Below, in pieces: positions 31,855 through 39,070 of a stretch of DNA of 64,000 nucleotides (within the stretch, counting starts at the first letter, position 1; every line of letters starts with the position of its first letter). A program made the translations under genes and the position numbers. This DNA is from Streptomyces sp. NBC_00539. Lineage in GTDB: Bacteria > Actinomycetota > Actinomycetes > Streptomycetales > Streptomycetaceae. The DNA lies in contig NZ_CP107811.1 of the NCBI RefSeq assembly GCF_036346105.1, forward strand, positions 992,001 through 1,056,000. The letters are read 5' to 3'. The notes under the pieces are model-generated. The model was given only the letters and a program-made list of their open reading frames with translations, ran no database searches and had not been told where the DNA came from.

Positions 31855-32838
31855 ATGGACATCCAGACCCCTCCCCCGCTCGGTGAGCACCTGCGCTCGC
31901 CACGGCTGCGCTCCGCGATGCTGGTGCAGCAGGAAGCGATGTACGCGGCGCGCGAGTTCCTGCGCGGCGCGGGCTTCGTGGAACTGCTGCCGCCGCTGGT
32001 CGGTCCGGTCACCGACCCCGGCGGCCGGGGCGCCAAGGCCCTGGACGTCGACTACTACGGCGAGCCGTACAAGCTGATGACCAGCGCGATCCTCTACAAG
32101 CAGGCTTCGCTGGGCGGGTTCCCGCGCCTGTTCTACATCGCACCGAACGTCCGCGTGGAGCCGCCGGAGACGGCCGCCACCGGCCGGCACCTGGTGGAGT
32201 TCCACCAGATCGACGTGGAGATGGCCGGCGCCACGCGCCACCAGGTCCAGGAGATCGCCGCCGGGCTGCTGACGCACGTGGTGGACCACGTGTGGACGGC
32301 GGTACCGGACGTGCTGCGCGCACTGGGCCGCGAGGAGCTGGACTTCGCCGAGCTCCGGCAGGGCAAGTTCGACTCCTGCACCCACGAGGAGGCGGTGACC
32401 CGCCTGCTCGGCCGCGGCCACCCGCAGAGTCCTGACGCGGAGATCGACTGGGCGGGCGAGAAGGTGCTCTCCCTGGAGGCCGACCGGCCGTTCTTCATCA
32501 ACGACTACCCCAAGGGCTCGCGCGGCTTCTACGACCGCGAGGACCCCGAACGTCCGGGCGTGCTGCGCAACTTCGACCTGATCGCGCACGGCGGATACGG
32601 CGAACTGGTCAGCGGCAGCGAGCGGGAGTCCGACTACGCGGCGATCGTCACGCGGATGCGGGAGAGCGGGGAGAACCCGGCGAAGTACGCCTGGTACCTG
32701 GAACTCGCCCGCGAGGGCATCGAGGCCAGCGCCGGCTTCGGCATGGGCCTGCAGCGCCTGGTCCGCTTCCTGACCGGGCTCGACGCCCTGTGGCAGGTCA
32801 GCGCCTACCCGAAGCTGCCGGGGGTGATCGCGCCGTGA
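31855..32838 (+). CDS. Asparagine-synthetase-A-like class II aaRS paralogue
   Basis: A 327-aa catalytic core of the aspartyl/asparaginyl-tRNA synthetase type without an anticodon-binding domain. Motif 2 is visible as NVRVEPPETA...GRHLVEFHQIDVEM and motif 3 as GFGMGLQRLVRFL. AsnRS paralogues lacking the tRNA-binding domain act as asparagine synthetases in archaea, making Asn from Asp through aspartyl-AMP. Next to glutamate mutase it could amidate 3-methylaspartate to 3-methylasparagine, or simply supply Asn; this is inference. CAGGAG sits 6 bp before ATG 31855. A GTGA overlap couples it to the next gene. Confidence 0.85.
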   Translation: MDIQTPPPLGEHLRSPRLRSAMLVQQEAMYAAREFLRGAGFVELLPPLVGPVTDPGGRGAKALDVDYYGEPYKLMTSAILYKQASLGGFPRLFYIAPNVRVEPPETAATGRHLVEFHQIDVEMAGATRHQVQEIAAGLLTHVVDHVWTAVPDVLRALGREELDFAELRQGKFDSCTHEEAVTRLLGRGHPQSPDAEIDWAGEKVLSLEADRPFFINDYPKGSRGFYDREDPERPGVLRNFDLIAHGGYGELVSGSERESDYAAIVTRMRESGENPAKYAWYLELAREGIEASAGFGMGLQRLVRFLTGLDALWQVSAYPKLPGVIAP

Positions 32839-34139
32839 GCGGGGCACTGGGCGCGGCGGGCTTCCCCGAGCAGGCGGTACGGGCCCGGGCCCGGACGGGC
32901 ACGGCCGAGGTGTTCCCGGCCGCGGACTCCTACGGCACGCAGCTGTACGGAGCCACCGCGCAGGGAGCACCGGACCCGCTGGACCCGCTCGACGAACTGC
33001 GTCTCGTACCGCCGGTGTTCATGCCGCGGCGGCTGGAGAAACTGATCGAACTGGGACGGGAGCCCTCGTACGAGGACGTGGACCTGCGCACGACCGTCGG
33101 TGGTTTCACCGCGGAACTGCCGCTCTACCTGTCGGCGTTCGGATCCACCCGGGCGGGCAGCGGAGACCTCGGGGTGGCGGCGGGCCGGCAGGCGGCGCAG
33201 CTCGGCATACCGATGGTGATCGGCGAGAACATGGTGCCGGTGCACGGGTACTCCCGCGGCGGCGACGGCATGCGCTCGGCGCTGCTGGAGCGGATCTCGG
33301 CCTACGCACAGAGCGTCGCGGACGGCGTCGGCGGCGTGGTGGTGCAGCAGTCCACCGAGGACGCCGACTCGGAGGTGTGGAACCTCCTCTACAGTGACCC
33401 CGGCACGCGGGCGCTGCGGGATTCCGGCCGCCTCGGCTTCGAACTGAAGGTGGGCCAGGGCGCGAAGCCGGGCCTCGGCGGGATGACGGTGGTCGGCGCC
33501 GGCGAAGGCGAGCGGCTGGCCGGGCAGTTCACGGTACGGGACCTGCTGGGCGAGCGCGGGCGGCTGCTGCGGTGCGCGACCCCGGGGACCTTCACCGAGG
33601 AGATCGTCCGCCAGCAGCTGCGGTTCATGCGGAACAACTTCCCGCTGGCCCGGACCTGGGTGAAGTTCCATCCCGGCCGGGACATCGGGCGGGCCGCGGC
33701 CACCGCCTGGGCGGCGGGCGCCGACGCGGTGACGGTGGACGGCGCCGAGGGCGGCACCGGCTGGGCCCCCAGGGTCTTCCTCGACCAGGTCGGCCTGCCG
33801 CTCGGGGAATGCCTGCGCCGGATCGGCCCCCCGGCCGGGGACCTGCTCGCCACGGGCCGGATCTGGGAAGGCGGCCGGGCGGTGCGGGCGCTCGCGCTCG
33901 GGGCGACGGCCGTGGGCCTGGGCCGGGCGGCGCTGCTCGCGGTGGACGAGGACCCGCGGGAAGGACTGGTGCGGCTGGCGCGGGCGCTGGCGCTGGAGAC
34001 CCGGCTGCTGGTGAGCGCCGTCGGCAAGTACCGGGTCGCCGACCTGGGCCCGGAGGACCTGTGGTCACCGGGCACCGCGGGACCGGACGCCCCTGGACGG
34101 GAAACGCCGCGGTCCGTGCCGGCCGGGGAGCGGTCGTGA
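32835..34139 (+). CDS. GltB-like FMN-binding glutamate synthase-domain protein
   Basis: A 434-aa protein with the FMN-binding alpha/beta-barrel of glutamate synthase large subunits. Seen: VPPVFMPRRLEKL, LPLYLSAFGSTRAG, MVIGENMVPVHGY, LGFELKVGQGAKPGLGG, and the diagnostic phosphate-binding segment GADAVTVDGAEGGTGWAPRVF followed by LLATGRIWEGGRAVRALALGA. There is no N-terminal glutamine amidotransferase domain, so ammonia would come from elsewhere. The GTG start overlaps the previous stop (GTGA), linking it to the asparagine-synthetase-like enzyme. A role in amino-acid precursor amination or oxidation is likely; the reaction is not deducible. Confidence 0.85.
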   Translation: MSGALGAAGFPEQAVRARARTGTAEVFPAADSYGTQLYGATAQGAPDPLDPLDELRLVPPVFMPRRLEKLIELGREPSYEDVDLRTTVGGFTAELPLYLSAFGSTRAGSGDLGVAAGRQAAQLGIPMVIGENMVPVHGYSRGGDGMRSALLERISAYAQSVADGVGGVVVQQSTEDADSEVWNLLYSDPGTRALRDSGRLGFELKVGQGAKPGLGGMTVVGAGEGERLAGQFTVRDLLGERGRLLRCATPGTFTEEIVRQQLRFMRNNFPLARTWVKFHPGRDIGRAAATAWAAGADAVTVDGAEGGTGWAPRVFLDQVGLPLGECLRRIGPPAGDLLATGRIWEGGRAVRALALGATAVGLGRAALLAVDEDPREGLVRLARALALETRLLVSAVGKYRVADLGPEDLWSPGTAGPDAPGRETPRSVPAGERS

Positions 34140-34450
34140 CGGCCCGTCCCGTGTCCGCCCGTCGGCCCGGGCGGTTGCGGGCCTGCCGCCGGGGGGCGGG
34201 CGGGAGCCGGCCGTACGGGCGGCGGCCGCGCCCGGTGCGGGCGCGGTTCCGGCTCTCCGAATTCCCCGGGGTCACGGCCGCACCCGCCTGCGCCGCCGGC
34301 GCCGCCGCCGCTTCGCGGGCGCTGGCCCGGGCCGGGCTCGGCCACCTGGGCGGCCACCTCGCCCTGCGCGGCCCTGCCGGGGCCCGCGCGGCGGACCTGG
34401 CCAGGGCGGCGGAAGGCGCCGTGGCCGCCGCCCTGCGGCGCGCCCGCTGA
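34136..34450 (+). CDS. Hypothetical Arg/Ala-rich protein (104 aa)
   Basis: Small ORF starting GTG that overlaps the previous stop (GTGA), with GGGGAG 6 bp upstream and strong third-position GC, so it is probably translated. The N-terminal half is very Arg-rich. The C-terminal half is Ala/Leu-helical (AAAASRALARAGLGHLGGHLAL...). No family recognised. It could be a small partner of the FMN protein or a spurious extension of the operon. Confidence 0.45.
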   Translation: MTARPVSARRPGRLRACRRGAGGSRPYGRRPRPVRARFRLSEFPGVTAAPACAAGAAAASRALARAGLGHLGGHLALRGPAGARAADLARAAEGAVAAALRRAR

Positions 34451-34531
34451 CCCGGGCCCCCGCCCCCCGCACGTCGTCCCGTACCGCAGTCCCCTACCGC
34501 TCACCCGCCCCTCACTCAGAACAGGTTCACC

Positions 34532-35794
34532 ATGAAAACCCCCGTACAGACGCCCGCCGCGGCACCCACGGTCCAATGGGGCCGCGTGAGCTCCCTGGTC
34601 GGTGGCCAGGCCGCCGTCCAGCTCGGCAGCTTCGCCCTGCTCATCGCCATGAACTGGACCGCCGTCCAGCTCGGCGGCACCGGCGCGGTCACCTTGCTGA
34701 CCCTGGCCGCCACCGTCCCCCGGGCCCTGATGTTGATCTTCGGCGGGGCGGTGGCCGACACCCTCGGCCCGCGCTTCGTCCTGCTGAGGACCACCTCCGC
34801 CCGCGTCGCGGTGCTCGGCGCCGGGGCGGTGGTCACCGCGACCACCCACCAGTTGTGGCCCCTGGTGGTGATCGCCCTCGTCGAGGGGATCCTGCTGGGC
34901 CTCGCCGGTCCGGCCTCCGGGGTGCTGCTGCCGATGTTCGCCCGCGGTGACCAGCTGGCGCGGGCCAACTCCCTCTACTCCATGGTGCTGCGGGTCGCGC
35001 CGATCCTGGGGGCCCCGGCCGGCGCGTTCCTGATCACCGTCGGGGAACTGTGGCTGGCGATGCTCGTCGGGGCGGTCACCGGTGCGATCTGGCTCGGCTG
35101 CCTGCTGCACGTCACGCACGGCTTCGTCCGGCCCGCGCCCGAGCCCGGCATCTCCCTGGTCAAGCGCTCCGGGGACGGTTTCCGGCTGCTGGCCCGCCAC
35201 CCCCGGCTGCGCTGGATGTTCGTGGCCGCGCTGTGCCTGGACATGGCGTTCAGCTGGCCGGCCGAGGTCGCGCTGCCGCTGCTGGTCTCCGAACGCGGCT
35301 GGGGGGTCGGCGCGGTGGGCGTGGTCCTGGCGGCGTTCAGCGTGGGCGCCCTCGGCTCCAGCGCGGTCGGCGCGGCCATGGCACACCGGATCCCGATGTT
35401 CGTACGGCTCGTCGTCACCGGCGCGGGACTGGCCGCCGGGATCCTGGTGATGGCCCTGATGCCGTCCGTGGTCTCCCTCACCGCGGTCGCCGCCGGGGTC
35501 GGTCTGCTGTCCGGGCTGAACGGGCCGGCCATCGTCACGCTGTACCAGCAGTCGGCCCCCGAGGAGCGGATGGGCGCCGCGATGTCGACGCTCTCCCTCG
35601 CCGGGATCGGCACCGCCCCGATCTCCATCGCCGTGTTCAGCTCGCTGTCCCTGGCCCTCGGCGTGCAGACCACCTGGCTGCTGTGCGGAGCCATCGCATT
35701 CGTATCGCCGCTCGCGGCCGTCCTGGCGCTGCGGCACCCCGCGAAGGAAGAGGAGCCCGCCCTGGTGGAGCTCCCCGTCCCCGCGGCCGCATAG
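34532..35794 (+). CDS. MFS transporter, probable peptide exporter
   Basis: A 420-aa major facilitator protein of the enterobactin-exporter-like (MFS_3/TMS) type, with about 12 hydrophobic segments starting VSSLVGGQAAVQLGSFALLIAMNWTAVQL. The loop 2-3 signature is seen in AVADTLGPRFVLLRTTSARVAVL, and the central region in HVTHGFVRPAPEPGISLVKRSGDGFRLL. It follows the NRPS precursor genes and precedes the PPTase, so export of the NRPS product or self-resistance is the natural reading. ATG 34532 has only a weak AGG upstream. Confidence 0.88.
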   Translation: MKTPVQTPAAAPTVQWGRVSSLVGGQAAVQLGSFALLIAMNWTAVQLGGTGAVTLLTLAATVPRALMLIFGGAVADTLGPRFVLLRTTSARVAVLGAGAVVTATTHQLWPLVVIALVEGILLGLAGPASGVLLPMFARGDQLARANSLYSMVLRVAPILGAPAGAFLITVGELWLAMLVGAVTGAIWLGCLLHVTHGFVRPAPEPGISLVKRSGDGFRLLARHPRLRWMFVAALCLDMAFSWPAEVALPLLVSERGWGVGAVGVVLAAFSVGALGSSAVGAAMAHRIPMFVRLVVTGAGLAAGILVMALMPSVVSLTAVAAGVGLLSGLNGPAIVTLYQQSAPEERMGAAMSTLSLAGIGTAPISIAVFSSLSLALGVQTTWLLCGAIAFVSPLAAVLALRHPAKEEEPALVELPVPAAA

Positions 35795-35808
35795 GGGAGG
35801 TGGCGGCG

Positions 35809-36534
35809 ATGAGTGCGCTGGAACCGGGCACTGCCCGACTTCTCGTACCGACCCCGCTGTCGGGCCCCGGGCCGGGACCGGCCGAGGCCGTCCTGGTGGC
35901 GGCGAGTCCGCAGCTGTGGCTCGTGGACACCACCGCCTACCGTGTGCACGCGGCCCGGCACGCGCCCGGCACCCTGGACGCCCAGGAGCTGGCGCGCGCG
36001 GCCGAGTTCGTCCGGGCGGCGGACCGCGACAGCTACGTCTGCGCCCACGTGGCGCTGCGCCGGCTGCTCGGCGCCTACCTGGGCATGCCGGCGCGGGAGG
36101 TGATCGTGGAGCGGGCGCCCTGCACGCACTGCGACGAGCCGCACGGACGGCCGGTGCTGCCGGGCGGGGCCCTGCACTTCTCCCTCTCGCACTGCACGGG
36201 GATCAGCCTGCTGGCCTTCGCCACCGCACCGGTCGGGGTGGACGTGGAGGAGCTGGTGCTGCCGCAGTCGATCGCGGAGACGGCCGACGTCCTGCACCCC
36301 AGGGAGGCGGCCGAGCTGGCCGCCCTCCCGGCGGGCGACCGCTCGCTCGCCTTCACCCGGGTGTGGACCCGCAAGGAGGCCTACCTCAAGGGGCTCGGGG
36401 TGGGTCTGTCGGAGAACCCCGCGGCCGACTACGTGGGCACGGGCCACGTCCCCGCCCGCCTGCCGGGGTGGACCCTGACCGACGCCCTGGTCCCGGAGGG
36501 CCACTGCGCGGCGGTGGCCCTGCGCGACCCGTGA
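35809..36534 (+). CDS. Sfp-type 4'-phosphopantetheinyl transferase
   Basis: A 241-aa PPTase. It shows the Mg/CoA motifs PVGVDVEEL and FTRVWTRKEAYLKGLGVGL (the W-x-x-KEA-x-x-K signature) and the Sfp-type N-terminal half with RRLLGAYLGMP, CTHCDEPHGRPVL and HFSLSHC. It transfers phosphopantetheine from CoA to the serine of carrier domains, activating the eight NRPS carriers in this cluster. GGAGG lies about 9 bp before ATG 35809, and it starts 14 bp after the exporter stop, so the two are co-transcribed. Confidence 0.95.
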   Translation: MSALEPGTARLLVPTPLSGPGPGPAEAVLVAASPQLWLVDTTAYRVHAARHAPGTLDAQELARAAEFVRAADRDSYVCAHVALRRLLGAYLGMPAREVIVERAPCTHCDEPHGRPVLPGGALHFSLSHCTGISLLAFATAPVGVDVEELVLPQSIAETADVLHPREAAELAALPAGDRSLAFTRVWTRKEAYLKGLGVGLSENPAADYVGTGHVPARLPGWTLTDALVPEGHCAAVALRDP

Positions 36535-36597
36535 CGGCCACCGGCCCTGTCGGAGCGGCTGGTTACCCTGCACGGATGACCACGACGGCCGCAGTTT

Positions 36598-36606
36598 CCC
36601 CCCCCC
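36598..36606 (+). repeat. C9 homopolymer tract at a gene start
   Basis: Nine consecutive C's interrupt the frame between ATG 36576 and the coding frame that follows. Removing one C would join a natural N-terminus (MTTTAAVSPPALAEV) to the downstream protein. It may be a sequencing error or a slippage-prone tract. Confidence 0.7.
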
Positions 36607-36618
36607 GCCCTCGCCGAG

Positions 36619-37095
36619 GTGGCGGTGACGGAGTTCGACCGCGACGGGGGCAACGGGATCGAGTTCGAGCCCTACGCCGCCTTCGCGTCGGCCGAGGACA
36701 CCACCGACTGGCTGCGGAGCTGGACGGGCAACCCCGCCCTGGACGGCGGCGCGTACCGCGTCTTCGGCCAGGACGGTACGGGCGGGCTCGCCGCCCTGTG
36801 GCGCGTGCGGTCCGGGCGCCCCCTCGTCGAGCAGCCCGTGGTGTTCATGGGGTCGGAGGGGGCCTGCGGTGTCGTGGCCGGTGACCTGTCCGACTTCCTG
36901 TGGGTCCTGGCGGACGGCATCGGGCCGATGGAGGCGGTGGAGTACGACGATCCCTCGGGCCGTCCGGACCCGGTCCTGACCTCGCTCGCCGAGCGGCACG
37001 CGACCACGCCGCGCCGCCCGGCCCGTGAGATCGCGCGCGGCGCGCGGGCCGAGTTCCCGGCGTACGTCCGGGACATCGAGGACCTCTGCCGCTGA
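36619..37095 (+). CDS. Hypothetical protein, SMI1/KNR4- or immunity-like
   Basis: About 158 aa from GTG 36619, acidic and globular: FDRDGGNGIEFEPYAAF, DTTDWLRSWTGN, YRVFGQDGTGGLAALW, VVFMGSEGACGVVAGDLSDFLWVLADGIGP. The pattern of a small protein that gates on FG.DG.GG and ends with a helix of the type FLWVLADG resembles SMI1/KNR4-like or toxin-immunity folds, weakly. The start is uncertain: GTG 36619 has no good ribosome site, while ATG 36576 would be in frame if the upstream C tract had eight rather than nine C's. Confidence 0.6.
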   Translation: MAVTEFDRDGGNGIEFEPYAAFASAEDTTDWLRSWTGNPALDGGAYRVFGQDGTGGLAALWRVRSGRPLVEQPVVFMGSEGACGVVAGDLSDFLWVLADGIGPMEAVEYDDPSGRPDPVLTSLAERHATTPRRPAREIARGARAEFPAYVRDIEDLCR

Positions 37096-37121
37096 GCGGG
37101 CCGGCGGTCCTGGGGTGGCCC

Positions 37122-37177
37122 GCGATCCCGGGGCGGGCCGGCGATCCCGGGGCGGGCCGGCGATCCCGGGGCGGGCG
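37122..37177 (+). repeat. 19-bp tandem repeat, three copies
   Basis: Units of GCGATCCCGGGGCGGGCCG at 37122-37140 and 37141-37159, and a third truncated copy at 37160-37177. They fall in the gap between two hypothetical genes. Each unit holds a CCCGGG core, so the array can also fold. No function evident. Confidence 0.85.
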
Positions 37178-37210
37178 TGTCCGGTGGGTCGGTGAATCGT
37201 TTTCGCAGGC

Positions 37211-37528
37211 ATGACGACGACGCATTCCACGCTCACCACCTCGGCACGGCACCGGGCTGCGGACGACGGCGTCCGCAGCCTGTTCGTGCCCCGCCAGCCC
37301 TCCCACGCCGCCGGGTCCGCACCGCTGTTCGATGAACTCGCCCGGGAGTGGGCGGCGCGCGGGGCCACCGTGCCCAACCGGCCGGATCCCACGTGGCTGC
37401 GGCTGGTGTCCTGGGAGCACTTCCAGCGGGAGACCGCGGCCACGGTCCGCGACCTGCACCTGCGCGGCCCCGAGCCGGCGCCGGAGCCCGCCGCCGCGGA
37501 CGGCCGCCCCCGTTGGCGGCGTGCGTGA
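37211..37528 (+). CDS. Hypothetical protein (105 aa)
   Basis: A 105-aa polar protein with good third-position GC: VRSLFVPRQPSHAAGSAPLFDELAREWAARGATVPNRPDP then TWLRLVSWEHFQRETAATVRDLHLRG. It has no membrane segment, signal peptide or recognised motif. ATG 37211 has GCAGG close upstream. The central W-x-R-L-V-S-W-E-H-F pattern suggests a small folded protein. It converges on the oxidoreductase on the other strand. I do not recognise it. Confidence 0.55.
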   Translation: MTTTHSTLTTSARHRAADDGVRSLFVPRQPSHAAGSAPLFDELAREWAARGATVPNRPDPTWLRLVSWEHFQRETAATVRDLHLRGPEPAPEPAAADGRPRWRRA

Positions 37529-37558
37529 GGGCGGTCCGACCGGCGGTCGGACGCCGCC

Positions 37559-38524
37559 TCACTCCTCGGTGGTGACGGTGAGCTTCCCCCGTACGTGACC
37601 GGCGGTGGAGTCGGCGTAGACCTCGCCCATGGCGGAGAACGGATACGTGGTCGTCTCGGCGACCCGGAGCCGGCCGGAGGTCACGAGCCGGGCGAGTTCC
37701 TCCATGTCCGAGACGGTGGCGTCGTAGTTGAAGTTGACGGCGCGCACGCCCCGGGCGGCCAGGGCGTCGGGGTCGGCGGCGAAGAGCGTACTGGCCAGCC
37801 GGCCGCCGTCGCGCAGCAGCGGGGCGATCCGGCCGGCCACGAGGTCCCGGCCGTCCACCAGGTCGAGTGCGGCGTCGACACCGTCGGGGTGACCCGCGCG
37901 GACGGCGTCGGCGACATCGGCGGTGCGGTAGTCGACCACCTCGGCGGCGCCGAGGGCGCGGACGTAGTCGTGGTCCTGGCCGGCGGCGACCGCGACCACC
38001 CGCGCCCCACGGGCCGCGGCCAGCTGCACGACGTAGGAGCCGACACCGCCGGCCGCCCCGACCACGAGCAGGGATTCACCCTCCCGGGGGTCCAGCCAGC
38101 GGGTGAGGGCGAGCGCGGTCCCGCCGGTCATGGGGAGCGCCGCCGCCGAGAGGGCGTCCAGCTCCTCGGGGCGCTCCGCCAGCGCGGCGCTCTCCAGCGA
38201 AGCGGTCATGTACGGGGCGTAGGAGCCGTACGGGTGCGCGGCGATGGTCGCGGGTCGGCGCATGCCGAAGACCTCCGCGCCGACCTGGAACGGGGCGCCC
38301 TCACCGGCGGCGGTCACCTGGCCGGCCACGTCGAAGCCGAGGACCAGGGGGAAGGTGAAGGTGACGTCCGGGCGGGCGAGCTGCCCCGCGGCGATCTTCC
38401 AGTCGATGGGGTTGACCGAAGCGGCCCGCACCTTGATCAGCACCTCGCCGGGGCCCGGCTCCGGAGCGGGCAGCTCCCGCAGGGCGGGCGGCTCACCGAA
38501 GGCTTCGACGGCGAATGCGTACAT
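37559..38524 (-). CDS. NADP-dependent quinone oxidoreductase-like MDR enzyme
   Basis: A 321-aa medium-chain dehydrogenase/reductase of the zeta-crystallin/quinone reductase type. It has a GroES-like N-terminus (EVLIKVRAASVNPIDWKIAAGQL, VLGFDVAGQVTAAGEG), a Rossmann motif LLVVGAAGGVGSYVVQLA and GAAEVVDYRT. The zinc-binding Cys/His set of alcohol dehydrogenases is absent. ATG 38524 has AGGAA 7 bp upstream. It probably reduces quinones or enones using NADPH. It looks like a housekeeping-type gene between clusters rather than part of either pathway. Confidence 0.9.
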   Translation of the reverse strand: MYAFAVEAFGEPPALRELPAPEPGPGEVLIKVRAASVNPIDWKIAAGQLARPDVTFTFPLVLGFDVAGQVTAAGEGAPFQVGAEVFGMRRPATIAAHPYGSYAPYMTASLESAALAERPEELDALSAAALPMTGGTALALTRWLDPREGESLLVVGAAGGVGSYVVQLAAARGARVVAVAAGQDHDYVRALGAAEVVDYRTADVADAVRAGHPDGVDAALDLVDGRDLVAGRIAPLLRDGGRLASTLFAADPDALAARGVRAVNFNYDATVSDMEELARLVTSGRLRVAETTTYPFSAMGEVYADSTAGHVRGKLTVTTEE

Positions 38525-38682
38525 GAGGGGTTCCTCCCGGGTGGGGACGCCACGGCGGACGGCCCGGCCGCCCGCGCCAAGACCCCTTCCACCCCGGGCG
38601 CGCACGCACCCGTCCGACGCCGTCCGGGTCACCCGCCCGGCCCCGTCACCGTCCCCCGTCCCCGTTGCGCCGCCTCCGTGGA

Positions 38683-38712
38683 GCCGTGCCGCCCCGGGCG
38701 GGGCGGCACGGC
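38683..38712 (-). terminator. 13-bp hairpin after small Cys-rich gene
   Basis: Perfect inverted repeat (38683-38695 with 38700-38712, 4-nt loop), 12 bp beyond the stop of the minus-strand gene ending at 38725. No T-run. It is also placed to act on the plus strand. Confidence 0.7.
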
Positions 38713-38724
38713 CCGTGACGGTCG

Positions 38725-38940
38725 TCAGGCGAGGGCCGCGGCGTCGAGCCTGCCCGCCTTCGCGTCCTCGATCAGGGAGCCGAACTGGTCCGCGCTCATC
38801 TCCACGCGCTGACCGAAGTCGTCGGTGATGACGATGCGCCGCTCGGCGGGCGCGGACTCGTCGACGAACAACTGCGGGCAGCCGCAGTCACACTTGCCGC
38901 AGAACGTCGCCACGGGTTCCAGCGAGCTGAAATCGGTCAC
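38725..38940 (-). CDS. Small cysteine-rich protein (71 aa)
   Basis: A 71-aa protein with a compact N-terminal cluster CGKCDCGC (residues 14-21), then PQLFVDESAPAERRIVITDDFGQRVEMSADQFGSLIEDAKAGRL. GTG 38940 has AGGAAG upstream. The four Cys in eight residues could bind Zn or an Fe-S centre. The rest looks like a small beta-hairpin followed by a helix. I do not assign a family or function. It is separated from the permease gene by about 130 bp and has its own terminator. Confidence 0.7.
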   Translation of the reverse strand: MTDFSSLEPVATFCGKCDCGCPQLFVDESAPAERRIVITDDFGQRVEMSADQFGSLIEDAKAGRLDAAALA

Positions 38941-39070
38941 TATGCCCTTCCTCTCACGTCCCGTCCGCGGATCGGCCTCCCGCCCCCGGACGTAAGGGAC
39001 ATGCCCCCGCGGCGGCGTGCGCAAGCGCCACGGAGGCCCTGGGCGCACCCGGCGGTCCCCGGCCGGTTCC

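Noticed and set aside
37122-37177. Possible CRISPR or operator array
   Set aside because: The 19-bp units are directly abutting with no unique spacers, so it is a simple tandem repeat.
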